A stretch of DNA of 64,000 nucleotides, taken from assembly GCA_014529385.2 (NCBI GenBank), contig CM043953.1, positions 113,765,049-113,829,048 on the forward strand, written 5' to 3'. The position numbers and the translations under genes are program-made. This document shows positions 35,601 to 49,553 of the stretch, piece by piece; position 1 is the stretch's first letter; every line of letters starts with the position of its first letter. A model generated the notes under the pieces. It saw only the letters and a program-made list of their open reading frames with translations, was not told where the DNA came from and made no database searches. Origin of the DNA: Adiantum capillus-veneris (Eukaryota > Streptophyta > Polypodiopsida > Polypodiales > Pteridaceae).

Positions 35601-38600
35601 CGATGACGATGAGGGTGTCGTCGTCAAGTCCGGGATTTGCAACAATGGTGACGAAGGTGTCGTTGTCAAGATAGGGATCTGCAATGATGATGACGATGTT
35701 GACGACTTGATGGTGTCGACGACGACGGCGTCAAGGCTGAAAATTGAAAACGCTAGATGCTCTGTTGGGGATCTGCTATTGTGGCGGTATTGCGGCTTGC
35801 TTCGCCGGGCTAGGGCTGAAATGCAAAAACGCTGGCTGACCTGGCTGAAATCTAAAAACGCTAGGCTGATATGGGTCTTGATGGGGAAACTGGCCAGGAT
35901 CTACAACCGGGTGGGAGCGAGTTCTCGCCAGGCTAAGGGCTGAAAACTGAAAACGCTGGCAGAACTTGCTGAATCTGCAAATGTTAGGCTGATCTTGTGA
36001 GAAAACATTGGGGCAAGCTATCTGGTTGCACTCTGCACTTGTGCACTGAGCTTCTACTGAGTGCCTACTGGGTTTCTTTTATAATTTCTTAGCAATTTGC
36101 CCTACCTACTTTTCCAACAAAAGTCACTTATTAATAAATAAGTGAAAAATGTGTACTTTGGCAAAAAGGGTTCAATGCTCTAAAAAATGCTCATGCTTGG
36201 TACTGTATCATGATACTAATGATCCTGGGTTGTGCAATCAGAGGATATGCAGCTACTTTAAGTGCCTAGACATGCACGGCCTGCGCACAGGCTCACAATG
36301 GTTCCAGAACACTTCCTAGGCTTCCTAAACCCTAGAAGTAGGAGTAGCTTGTCCACGTACACCTAGGGTTAGATGTGCATGTGACAACATCGCAGCATTT
36401 TCACCTCAGATATGTGTCAGAATTTGCTGGCCTCATTCACACACACAGGTACATGATGCTTTAACTGGTGTTGATCCTACTTCATGCCTTAGAGATGATG
36501 GCCTTACTTGGCGGTTCTATTTTGATTGTTGGGATGTTTTGAGGACACCTTTTGCTACAGGGATTTCAGCACGTTTACTAATAGCATATGGAGCGCATTG
36601 CGCATGAATGCATTTCTCTTGAATCCTCAATGTTTTGCCAGCAAGTGTCACCTTTTTTTATACACCAATACATCTGGATATTGGAAGGGAGGCCATATGT
36701 TCCTCCAATTGTAAACCATGAAACATAGATGGGGAAGGGTCATGGCATCTTGAATCATTTATTAAGAGGCGTGATAGGTTTGACTGCCAAATTGTACTCC
36801 ATGTGACTTGAACCTGTGACCTAGAGGTCGAGAGAGGGATAAATTTTGATGGTTCAACCAAATTTTGGGGCAGTCAGGGCAGCTTTTTTTCATTTCTTAC
36901 TTTACAATCTGTATTCATAAGAAGTTTGATTTTGTTTGATAGATTGGAGGATCTTTTATTCAACTAGATGACTTGCAAAGTTATCATTCAGAGCATTTAA
37001 AAGAAATAAAAAACCTCAATTTGCATCTTTCACTGATAGGACATTCCAGGTGAAAGCACTATTTCTTAGCTGTTCTCTTGGCCTGCTCTTATCCATGTAT
37101 TGTTGGGGCAGGTTTTCGGGAGGACAGGCAAAGCCTCACTCTTCTGGAGCTTCCTAGCATTTTTATTCCAGAAGATTGGTCCTTTACTTTTTTTGAGGGC
37201 ATCAATCGGTTACCAGATAGTGTCTTCAGGGATCGTGATGTTGCAGAGCTTGGCTGCGGAAATGGATGGATATCCATTGCACTTGCTGAGAAATGGTCTC
37301 CAAGAAAGGTACCATAGGAGTGCCAATAATTAACAAATTTAGCTAGTTTGTGTATATCTATTGATCAATTGTTGGTTTCTATTTATAGCACAGATGTATG
37401 GTTTGGATATAAATCCCAGGGCAATAAAGGCGGCTTGGATCAATCTTTATTTGAATGCTCTTAATGAAGATGGCTCTCCTGTTGTTGATCATGAAGGCAA
37501 AACACTTCTTGACAGAGTAGAATTTCACGAATCAGATCTACTTGCTTATTGCAGAACGCACAATATCTCACTCGATCGCATTGTTGGCTGCATTCCTCAG
37601 GTTGGACTCTCGTTTAGATCGTACGTTTTGAAATATGGAGATAGCTTTTTTCAAGGTACTCTTTTGATATGATGACTGATGTTTCACATGCAGATTTTGA
37701 ACCCAGATCCTCATGCCATGCAAAAGATTGTCTCTGAGAATGCGAGTGAAGAATTTTTGTATTCTCTCAGCAACTACTGTGCCCTTCAGGTATAATCGAG
37801 GTGACAAAAGGTTTTAGAGAGGTTTCTTTGTAATACTTTGCTTCATTTTGTTTTCACTTTGCTTGTTGCTTTTTGCTTTGTTATATGATGTGTTTTATCT
37901 TCACGTCCATGCTTTGTCTATATATTACCATGCTTTGTCTATATATTGATAATGATATACATACAGTTCTAGCTACTCTCTTTCACAATACACATCATGA
38001 TCCTCAGGGTGTTACCAACCTCCTTGCTTTCTTCATCTTCACTGTTTGTCTCTTCTTTTTTTCATCAAATGATGCTGTTCCAGCTTTCATCCAAGAGAGA
38101 TTTATCTTCATACGGGAAACCTGGTGTCGAATTGATTTTGCGTATAAGTATATTATGTAGTTTGTATAGTTGTGCTATTTGTATGTCGATAAGAAGGCAC
38201 ATAAGTATCCAGGTTATTTGTTATTTGTCTGTAGCTCTGGCTATGCTCTTGTGGATTTTGTAGATCTAGTTAAGTCTAGAACATGATCGAATAATATCAC
38301 ATATGAGTTTGAATCAATTTTTCTTCACAATTTAAGACCTCTTGCCCTGGTTTGATTCTCTTAATGCTTTTTGACAGATTGCCTTGTTATAGTCAGGCTG
38401 CTTTCTTTATTGCACACTGTTTCTGCTGTTTTCTCTAATGTGTTTGCCAAATAAATCGTTTGGACCTGACTCCCTTGCTCGAGCTGATTTCCAGGCAGCC
38501 AGTTGCCTGTAATGAGAAAATCACACTTTTCTTGGTTTACCAGGGGTTTGTTGAGGATCAATTTGGCCTTGGCCTGATAGCAAGAGCAGTTGAAGAAGGA

Positions 38601-41600
38601 ATCTCTGTTGTGAGACCATCTGGCACCATGATTTTCAACATAGGCGGTCGACCAGGGCAAGCTGTTTGTGAGCGTCTTTTTGAAAGAAGGGGATTCAGAA
38701 TCTCTAAATTATGGCAAACAAGGGTAAATCAGGTAAGTAACACTGCTTTCAAACTGTAGCCATTTGGAGGCTGATATTTGCGAAGTGAATCTGTCATGTA
38801 TAATTTAAAGGAAAAAAAAAAGATATATTTTTGGTCTTGCTTTTGTCTACTATAGTTTTCGTGATAAGAAAGGGTGGCTGTGGGGACATGTGAATGAACA
38901 AATGGAACAAAGAACTAATCCATAATGCTCAAGTACTATTTGCTTGTGTCATTCTCGTATTTGATGAAAATCTGTTGCTGTAAGTGACAACCTGGCAGGG
39001 AATGTAATAATTTGGTTACTTTATCCTCTGTCTTTGTGCTATAATTTAAGCCGTGTGTTTTTTTCTGAACATCTGAAGTCAATCAACAAATAACAACTTA
39101 GTGTGTTGCTTCTGGTTCAAGATGGGCCATTTGCATGGTACTAATGCATTGAAGGAGGGACTGGGCTCGTTTACTTTTGGTGCAGAGCTGATTGTTTCCT
39201 ATTATGGGTCCTATGTACCAGTGGGAAACCTGTGTAATCCTAGGCCTATGGACTTCTGATACCTATGTCCATGCATTCATGCAGGCTCCTGACACGGATA
39301 TTCTAGCACTGGTTGAGATTGAGAACAATAGCCGACACCGTTTTGAGTTTTTCATGGGACGAGTAAGTGAGGAACCTATTAGTGCTCGGACTGCGTATGC
39401 ATATTCTAGGTGTGGAGGCGAAATTTCTCATGGGCTTTCAGTGTATAGTTGTCAGCTTCATCAACCAAACCAGGTTTGTATGCACTAGATGCGCTTGAGA
39501 AAAACAGATCTTGAATTTTTCATGTTCTATTTCTCTTAAGATTCTCTCTTTGCAGGTCAAAACTATATTCAAGTTTCTCAGCAAAAGCTTGCCAGAAACG
39601 CGTGGTGCTCTAGATTTGTCTTTCAAGGATGATTCAGTTGCAGATGAGAAAATTCCTTTTCTTGCTCACTTGGCACGTGCACTTGAATTGACTGCAAGCA
39701 TTCCCTACGAGTTGCCCGTGGGAAATACACGATTCAGGAATCTTATTGCTGGGTTTCTGTGTTCGTATCACGACATACCAATTAGTCAGAATGTAAGATT
39801 TCTTTTGATGATGAGGTAGAGCTATATGCAGGTGATTGTGTATAATTTGATCTTTAACTTTTGCTTAAGCACAAATTGACAGATTTTAACATGCACGCTT
39901 GTAGAAATGTTTCATTGCAATAGCAACTGTTTGTGCTCCTAAGCGCCGATGTTTGGATATGCTTATATCAGGTTGAAGATAATAATTGCTTACAAGTAGA
40001 AGTCATTTACGTGGAATGAAGGGATCATTAGTGGATTCGCCAAAATACAAAGACAACCATAGAGGGGCACGAGCAGAGGGATGTAATGAACGGTCAAATA
40101 AGCATCATGTTGATGTGCATTAGCAAATGCTATTGCCCAATGGAGCAAAATAGTTACTTTGGGAATTTTGATGAACCGTCAAACCAGGAAGATATGGCAT
40201 AAGTGTCTCCCACAGATTTGGCGCATGTAAAACTGCAAGCAAATAATTTTGTTTTCACACATTTGTGTGTCAGCATGTGCATGCAATGTGAGAATTATTA
40301 GTAGGAGCAATGGAGTTGCTGAATTCGCAAGCTAGATTTGAACATTGGACTCCCAAGGCTAGTGCCTGAAAGAGTGCCATTATTGAGCTTGATAACATCA
40401 TTCGCTTAAACCAAGGCTCTGAGTACAAACCTTATAAAACTCCGGGCATCATTATAGACACCATCACTACCACATGCTCCCAATTAAGAATTGAGCCATT
40501 GACCCACATCCCTTGCATTAGGCATTCTACCAGGGAATAATAAAATAATAGCATTATTTGTGAATGTGCCCTGGAGACACAATATCAAGTAAAGGAAGAT
40601 TCACCACATACTCTGGAGGATCTTATCAGCATGTTCTTTGGTTTGATAATGGCAGAGCGGCCTTGGCGCTCCGCATCCTAGCTAGACACCAATTTCTTCA
40701 GAATTTGAAGAAGAAGCCTTGATAGAAGAGGCTCGAATGCAAATTTTGCTAGAAGGTGGCAGCTACAGCAGGTTGACAAGGACTTGTAACTCGCACAAAC
40801 ACGAGCGCACACGCACACCCACAGATACAGTTACACAAACCTACATTTGTTTTAGATGAAATTTGCATTAATTACAATAATGTACGGGACACAACCACCC
40901 AAAATGGATGGAGCCATGCAAGAAGGCTAGAAACAGTCATAGATGGCTTCAGACTGCTGTCATGAAATGTCTCCCAAATGGAAACAAGCATGAAGCACCG
41001 GAGGAACTGAGTACGAAAGTATGGTAAAACAGAAGATATGTTGCCATGCCTATAAAGCCTGCTGAAGTTGATAAATTGCCCAAAGGGCCCAGAATGGCAC
41101 CCAAGCAAGACAGTAGTTGTACTCTAGTACTGGTGGATTCAATGGATCAAAAACAGGAGGAGCATTCAAAAGTGTAGCTAGAGAAATGATATTGCAGCCA
41201 TTGTGTAATCTCACCAAGAAGACCTTGAGTATGAGAGAAACACAAAGCATATGAGGTAGTGTCTTTAAGCGTATCGACGGCAAGAACAACATAAAGTAGA
41301 AGCAATACCTCGGCGTGCCAGAAGAGCCCCGACAGGGAGCACACTTGTGATAAAACATAAGTCCTCTGTTTGAGATGCAATTTGCACTTGTAGAATACTA
41401 TTAAACTAATGGGATAGGTTTGGGCAAATTTGATGACCGATTACCATGCTTAAAAATCTAGGGTGAGGGAATAAGCAACCGATATGCATTGGAAGCATTA
41501 AGCACATCAAAACAAAAGGAGAGGTAGCTTGAATGATCAAAACACCAATGCCGCAAGCTCTCGTCAGTCTGAAGGGGAGGAATGTGCCAAAAAGGTGTAA

Positions 41601-44264
41601 GAAGCTGAATAATAGCCCTCCATATTGGTTGATGATGCATCTCCAGGTGCCTTACTCAAACAACCACATTAGCATTTGTAACAATCATATCGTGATATCA
41701 TCAATGAAAGGTATACCAGTTCTAGAGAGACTATGATTTTCGGGGATAAGCCAAGGCCAATGACTGCAAAGAGGCTCTACTCCAATGTATGCTTTGAAAG
41801 TGAAACTAGCTACCCATGTGTTGTGGCTTGTCCAGAGCAATGGAGGTAGTAGCAGAATATTTTTGCCAAGCCAAAATCAAAGGGTGAAACCAGGTATACG
41901 ACCAAAAACATGTATAAAAATGAGATCCACGTAATCAAGTGTCCAACGATCATAAGTGCAAACTCCTATGTCCACGCAAGTCTCCTAACATCAAAGGGTG
42001 AAACCAGGTATACGACCAAAAACATGTATAAAAATGAGATCCACATAATCAAGTGTCCAACAATCATAAGTGCAAACTCCTATGTCCACGCAAGTCTCCT
42101 AACATCTTAGTCCAGACTCCAGGGTGATTATTGTTGAAGAGATGTAGGCAGCAAAGGGGCCTTTCCGGCAAGCATGTGGTAATTAGCATCAAGAATATTG
42201 AGGCCTCCATGCATCTTAGGTGAACATACTAAAGTTCTTTTTATCAAATGCACACCCTTTGAATTAGATTGGGTTCGCCACAAACATTCTATGGCCTTGG
42301 ACATAAAGTGGACAATGCCCATTGCATTCCAAGCCAATAATGGAAGATAAAACTATATGTAAGCCATGAGGATAAATTGAGTTATCTGTAGATGTACATG
42401 CAGTGGCCATGTGGAAAGCTTTGATGAATCGATCTTGCATTCAAGACCAATCAAAACCCAAAAAACCCCCTCCTTCAATGAGACATCCCAACAATTGGGG
42501 TAACCAAGATGTCGAACTAATTGACCATTAGGAATAATTTGTTGGGGCCATAGATGTGAGTGCCAAGTGCTAGCCATAATGAGGAACAGGCAAAAGACTT
42601 GACAACACAAAATTGGTATGTAAACCCTTTGAGGACATTCAGAAGCCATATGACCTAACTTCTTGCAAATAAACTTGTCCCAACAAATACATCCCATTTC
42701 AAATCAAAATATGCAAGCCTTAAAGAAACTCCATCAACATGTACCATTATGGAAGGAGGGGTAACATCCGTCTCCCATAGGGTACAAAATCTATTTGCAT
42801 TGTCATCAGGGGGAGGTGGACAAATGACAAAGAAATCTTGTTGCCTTGTCATATTTTTCGACAACAGTCTTGCTTGGGTGACTTTTGCCCCGCAATGCAT
42901 GCTCCTCTAGAGCGTTAGGTTGCGTGGATGGTATCCTGTAATCACTTCTGACGAGGGATCGAACGGAAACACAGAGATAACTGCAATCTACACACTCGGT
43001 GACACTTTAACACTTCAAAACACTTGAATAATTGTGAGAGAAAGAGAGTAGATGACATGACACGACGGAGATCCGAGCCAAGACGCACTGGCCCCAAAGA
43101 CTAGCGCCCCTTTCGGTATTTCTTTATTATTACACTTCGCAAAGTACAACTCCAGAGGGTTTGACTCTCTCCAAGACTCTGCGTCCAGCTGCTCCCAAGA
43201 AGTTGCCCTATAGGCACTTATAAACTTAGAAGGGATGCCCAAAAGCAGAGCCCCAAAAGCATCAGTTGTCACGTGCACATCTAATCCTATGTGTAGGTGG
43301 ACAAGCTACTTCATGACAAGGGTTCAATCCAGTTCAGTCAGTCTAGCCTAGGAAGTGTTTTGGCACCTTAGTGAGTCTGTTCGCAGACCGTGCATAGGCA
43401 CTTAGAGTAGATGCATATCCTCTGGTTGCACACAGCATGATCATCAGCATTACCATCAGATTCCATCAGGAGCATTTTACAGTACATAAAACCTAATTTC
43501 CCTATTTTTGCCATTTTTCACTTATTATTTTTAAGCGACTTTTGTTGGGAACTGGGTAGGGCAATTTAGAACAGCAAGTATATAAGAAACCCTAGCGCTA
43601 GCATTTCTGGCAGAAGAGGCAACAGGAACAAGAGCTCAACAGGCACCTTCTCAGCAAGATTCCCCCCATCAGCAAGCCTAGCATTTTTTCATCCACAACA
43701 AGCCTAGCGTTTTTTCATCCACAGCAAGTGTGGCGTTTTTGCATGGCAGACCAGCCTCGGCAGTAGTAGTCTCCAGCAAGTAGCCTAGCGTTTTTGCATC
43801 AAGCTCCAACTCAGCCCAGCGTTTTTGATTTGCAGATCAGCCTCGGCGTTTTGAAGATCCATGGTGCAGATCAGCCCATAGCCTCAGCGTTTTCAGTTTT
43901 CAGCACCTAGACACCGCAGAAAAAGCCCCAAACCTTGCAGATCTCACCTTCCCGCACGGTCAGATCAATGAGCGTTTACAGTTTCAGTTCGAAAAACGCA
44001 GATTTCAGCATCTATGTTTTCAGCGCGTCGTCGTTGCATCATTGTCATCGCCGACATAGAGTCAGAATTCAGCAGATACAAGATTTGTAGATTTTAGCCA
44101 TTAGCGTTTTCAGATTTCAGCCCGTCTCGTCGTCGTCCTCATCGTCGTCGACATCGTTGGCAAGTCCAGAGCATTGTAGAGTTATGTGCAATCAATAGTA
44201 GACCGTTCTCGCTATAGAGAGTGGGGCCTTCGGAGGAGGGTTTGACAACATTCTGGTGTCGTAT

Positions 44265-44305
<41 letters not shown>

Positions 44306-45328
44306 ATGCGCTTTCATTCACAGTGTTCACCACTTTGTTTGTGTCATTGCACTCTCTCACTAAAGGAACGGAAGGCTCTCCCTTTCGTAAGTAAAAGGAA
44401 ACCTTGAGCACAGTTCGGAGCACTCATCTTGAGCACATTCACTTTCGCTGCACCTTACATTTGTCCTAAAAGCACTTGAACTCAAAAGCATATGCATCCA
44501 AAAGATTGTGTGAAAACTTGTCCATGGTTGCCAGCGCAAAAAGCGGAAATCCGTATAGTTGCCACGTGTCATGTCAGCACAAAACACGGGTCCTGCCATA
44601 TAGCCTACCACATCATCATGCTCTACGCAATTTGGACAATCTCTGAGTGTGCGTGTGCTTTATTGATCTGTTGGGCTCCCTAGGCCAGTACTTGTAAGTT
44701 GGTAAGGGTTTAGGATTATTAATTCCTTACCCTTTACTTTGGGCCACTCGGCAAGACTTCTTAAGTTGGGATTTCTTCTGTACCTTTTTCCTTTTCTAGG
44801 CTTTGGGCCTCTCGGCCGGTTCTTGCAAGACCCACTCAAGTTAGTCCAAGACCCGAAGGTCACAGAGATGTTCCTAGCACCATGCAGATGTCTTTAGATA
44901 CAAATTCTACATACAAAGAACTGATCATGGCACCGAGGATTCCGGCTTTGTTCAAGAGATTGGTATGGACTACCTTTTTAGGGAAAGTGAGTTTGAGGCG
45001 GGCCAAATGAATACATTGATCCGATGTGTCTACAACCTCGACGACAGAAACCCTAACCCTTAAACCTGTTACAAGTAGAAAAGCCTCTCCTGAACACTGC
45101 TTGCCCGGTTGCGCATACCCTCTCCCTCTCTGCCCATCTACCGAGCTGTTGCTCAAGAATGGATGCGTACAACCGTGCCAATGTGTGTCCAATCATGATA
45201 ATGCGATAATTCCCAGGCTCCATAGGGTCTCCTGACTTGATACAATAGTAGATAGGCTACAAGTATCAGGCAAGCCTTCACACATGGCACGGTTAAACAT
45301 AACTGCCAGAAGTTGAAGAAGAAGAAGA

Positions 45329-45397
<69 letters not shown>

Positions 45398-46406
45398 GAA
45401 AATGAAATGAAATGTTATATTAACGTCTTCAAAAGGCCAAAATGACCTATGAGACCAATCAGTTACAAAATAGTGAATCTAATACCATGTCTGGGTACAA
45501 AAGAACTAGAAAAGAACTAGAAGTGGAACAAAATACTACTACTGCTACTACAATCTAAAACTACGTGGGTGTAGCAGCTGATACAATAGGTACCCGGTAA
45601 ACTGGATGTAACAGTGTGTGAAACAAAGATGGAAGAAATGGTGAGGATCCATCCTCATCTGCACTCTGGATGTCGAGAGAGTATGGCTCGAATCTTCTGT
45701 TGTAGTCTCCGTCGATGCTGTGTAGCTCCTCTCCTCAGTCGCGGTCGTCTGTATCTCTGTAGCTGCAATGCTCGGTCGATGAGAGTGCCAGTAGTGGTCG
45801 AATGAGTGTGGGACGAGCTCTACAGTGGTGGCTGCTCCTCTGGCTGTCCCATATCTAGTGAAAAGAAATCTGTAATGTGTCTCTGGGACTGCCTCTCTCT
45901 AGCTCTCCCCAGTAAAGTGTCTCTATACCTGTGTAACTCAAGTAGATATAGTCCAAGACATCTCTGATCCTCATAACTCATGACCCTAGATAGAGGACCA
46001 AAACCCTCTCTGAATAAGCAGTGGAAACGCCCCCGTATCTCATAGAACACTGTGCAATGACATATGTAGTGCAACTCTGTCTCTGGCTCTCTCTGGCATA
46101 ATCGGCATATCCTGCTGTCTGCTGGTATCCCTCTGAATCTACCAGTCTCAATCTCGAGCTGATGTGAGGATGTGCGTATCTGACCAATGGCACAACGCAA
46201 ACCATGAGACATATGTGTGTCCATGTAGCTGGGTCGAATCACAAACCCATCTCCTGTGAGGTGGAGAAGATGCTCTCTATAGAAAGCCATCTTCGTGCTC
46301 AACTCCTGAGGCGGCTCTATCCATGTCCTCCTGGTGTCGAGCTGGATCAGGTCCTGACGAATGAGTCTAGTGATCTCCACCCGTGTAAGAGACAGCGAGG
46401 GTGATC

Positions 46407-46491
<85 letters not shown>

Positions 46492-49456
46492 TGAAATGAA
46501 ATGAAATGAAATGAAATGTTATATTAACGTCTTCAAAAGGCCAAAATGACCTATGAGACCAATCAGTTACAAAATAGTGAATCTAATACCATGTCTGGGT
46601 ACAAAAGAACTAGAAGTGGAACAAAATACTACTACTACTACTACAATCTAAAACTACGTGGGTGTAGCAGCTGATACAATAGGTACCCGGTAAACTGGAT
46701 GTAACAGTGTGAGAAACAAAGATGGAAGAAATGGTGAGGATCCATCCTCATCTGCACTCTGGATGTCGAGAGAGTATGGCTCGAATCTTCTGTTGTAGTC
46801 TCCGTCGATGCTGTGTAGCTCCTCTCCTCAGTCGCGGTCGTCTGTATCTCTGTAGCTCCAATGCTCGGTCGATGAGAGTGCCAGTAGTGGTCGAATGAGT
46901 GTGGGACGAGCTCTGCAGTGGTGGCTGCTCCTCTGGCTGTCCCATATCTAGTGAAAAGAAATCTGTAATGTGTCTCTGGGACTGCCTCTCTCTAGCTCTC
47001 CCCAGTAAAGTGTCTCTATACCTGTGTAACTCAAGTAGATATAGTCCAAGACATCTCTGATCCTCATAACTCATGACCCTAGATAGAGGACCAAAACCCT
47101 CTCTGAATAAGCAGTGGAAACGCCCCCGTATCTCATAGAACACTGTGCAATGACATATGTAGTGCAACTCTGTCTCTGGCTCTCTCTGGCATAATCGGCA
47201 TATCCTGCTGTCTGCTGGTATCCCTCTGAATCTACCGGTCTCAATCTCGAGCTGATGTGAGGATGTGCGTATCTGACCAATGGCACAACGCAAACCATGA
47301 GACATATGTGTGTCCATGTAGCTGGGTCGAATCACAAACCCATCTCCTGTGAGGTGGAGAAGATGCTCTCTATAGAAAGCCATCTTTGTGCTCAACTCCT
47401 GAGGCGGCTCTATCCATGTCCTCCTAGTGTCGAGCTGGATCAGGTCCTGACGAATGAGTCTAGTGATCTCCACCCGTGTAAGAGACAGCGAGGGTGCCTG
47501 AAGAGAATACTGGAAAGGGGGCAACCTGTCCATGGTGAAGCCATGCGTCTGAAACCATGAAGTCATCTGTGCATACCAGCATGAAGTGTCCCCCTGTAGA
47601 GCTAACTGTCTGGAAGACTCAAGGGCCAATCTAGCATATCTGTCTCTAGTAGTATCCCATAGGCTGTGCACAAAGGACACTGATCTGGTAAGCGCCTCAA
47701 TCTCCATGGGGGGGGCAGCTAGCTCTGCTCGAATGATCGCGTGAGGTACGGAGGCCTTGGCTCTAATCAATCGGGAGATCATAGATACCAAGGGCCTCTC
47801 CATACCTCTCCAACCATCCTGGCCTACAGAAGGTCCCCATACCTGTACCCCATACATCATAGCTGAGGCTACTAAAGTATCAAAGAGCCATAACTTTGTC
47901 CGAGGTTCCTGGAACTGAACCTGCGAACACATCCTCTCCAAGCCTCCCAAGGCCGCATAAGCTCTGGTCAGTCTAGTCTTTGCTGCTCTCCCCAAAGAAA
48001 ACCTCGGCCCAGTGAAGACTATCCCAAGGTAAGTGTATGCATCTGTATACTCCACAATCTCTTGACCATACGTGAAGGTCGGTGCCGATCTCCTGATCCA
48101 CTGCGGTGTGGTGTTAAACACCATGACCTTGGTTTTACCAAGGTTTACAGACAATCCACTATCCTCTGCAAAACTGTGTAATGCATCCAACTGTCGCTGC
48201 ATACCCTCTGGTGAGTCAGAGATCAAGACAATATCATCAGCATATAACAACAATGGGATCCACGTCCCTGCCAGCTGGGCACCTCTATCACCCTCTCTGT
48301 CAATGTAATCAGACACCTCATCAACATACATACCAAATAGAGTAGGAGACAATGGGCAACCCTGTTTCACCCCGATAGTGGAGTGAACTAAGTCAGATAT
48401 CCCCTCTGGGGTGCGTACATGTCCCATCACTGATCTGTATAAAGCCATAATCCCCCAAATCAACACTGTGGGCACCCCCATCTCCTGCAGTCTGCGCATC
48501 AGTCGAGCTCTCGGTACCATGTCAAATGCTTTGCGGAAATCCACAAAGCTACAATAAATCCGTCTCCCATGTGACCTGCCCTCCTCAATGATAGCTCTGA
48601 GTGTCAGAATATGGTCAAGAGTGGAGAAACCCCTCCTGAAACCTGCCTGTCCCTTTGCCCGTACACCCTCACCCTCTGCCCAGTTACTCAACTGCTGCTC
48701 AATAATGGATGCATACAATCGTGCCAGTGTGTGTCCAACCATAATAGTGCGGTAATTTCCAGGCTCTGTAGGATCACCTGCCTTGAATATAGGCACAATA
48801 GTAGACAACCTCCAAGTCTCAGGTAATCCCTCACACATGGCACGATTGAACAACACTGCAAGAACCTCCATCAGCATATCCCTAGCATGTATAAAGTGCT
48901 CCGCTACTAGACCGTCATGATCGTAAGCCCTCCTGGTCCTCATCCTGTCAATGGCTCTCTTTACCATCTCAGTGGTAAAGAAGGTGCTCGTAGGTGGACA
49001 TGGCTCTGTAGGATCTGGAAGGGGATCCTGCCCAGGAACCGTATATAACGATGTCGCATACTGGCCCCACACATCAGGAGAAGTAATCACTGGGGGAGGG
49101 GAGTGCTCATGGAAGAGTCGCCATGCCTCGCCTGAGTCTCTACTCAAGAACAACTGATACAAGTCTCGCTCCATCTGGGCCAGGTAAGCTCGTTTCTTCT
49201 TTCGCACAAGGCGCCGGAAAGCAATCCGCGACTGTCTGTAGGTGATGACTCCTAAATGAAGATCCCTCTGAAGCTGGGCTCTCATCTCTCTGCACTCCTC
49301 ATCATACCAACTATTCTGGGGCATGCTCCCAGAATGTCGCCTCCGATCCGGTTGAGTGTGTGGGTATGCCTCTGATGCTGCATCATGTAGTGTCTCAGTC
49401 AATAAAGTAGTGCACTCCTCTACTGAGAGGCCTGGAGCAACTGTGCATAGACGATC

Positions 49457-49553
<97 letters not shown>

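Larger units (their letters stand above)
12383..37111 (+). other. MMT intron 1 (24,729 bp)
   Basis: Donor GTGATT, acceptor TTGGGGCAG. Deduced because exon 1 ends in ...YEG and the next coding block starts (G)FREDRQ...PSIFIPEDW, adjacent in the family. It contains the LTR elements at 14.3-36.4 kb. Confidence 0.85.

Noticed and set aside
34859-35943. Asp-rich open frames ([18 protein letters not shown] type) suggesting an acidic protein
   Set aside because: They lie on the + strand inside the minus-strand LTR A6 and come from GAC/GAT triplet runs. The three copies are not in a conserved frame.
36526-36714. Possible extra MMT exon before exon 2
   Set aside because: No match to MMT, and exon 1 joins exon 2 in the correct phase without it.
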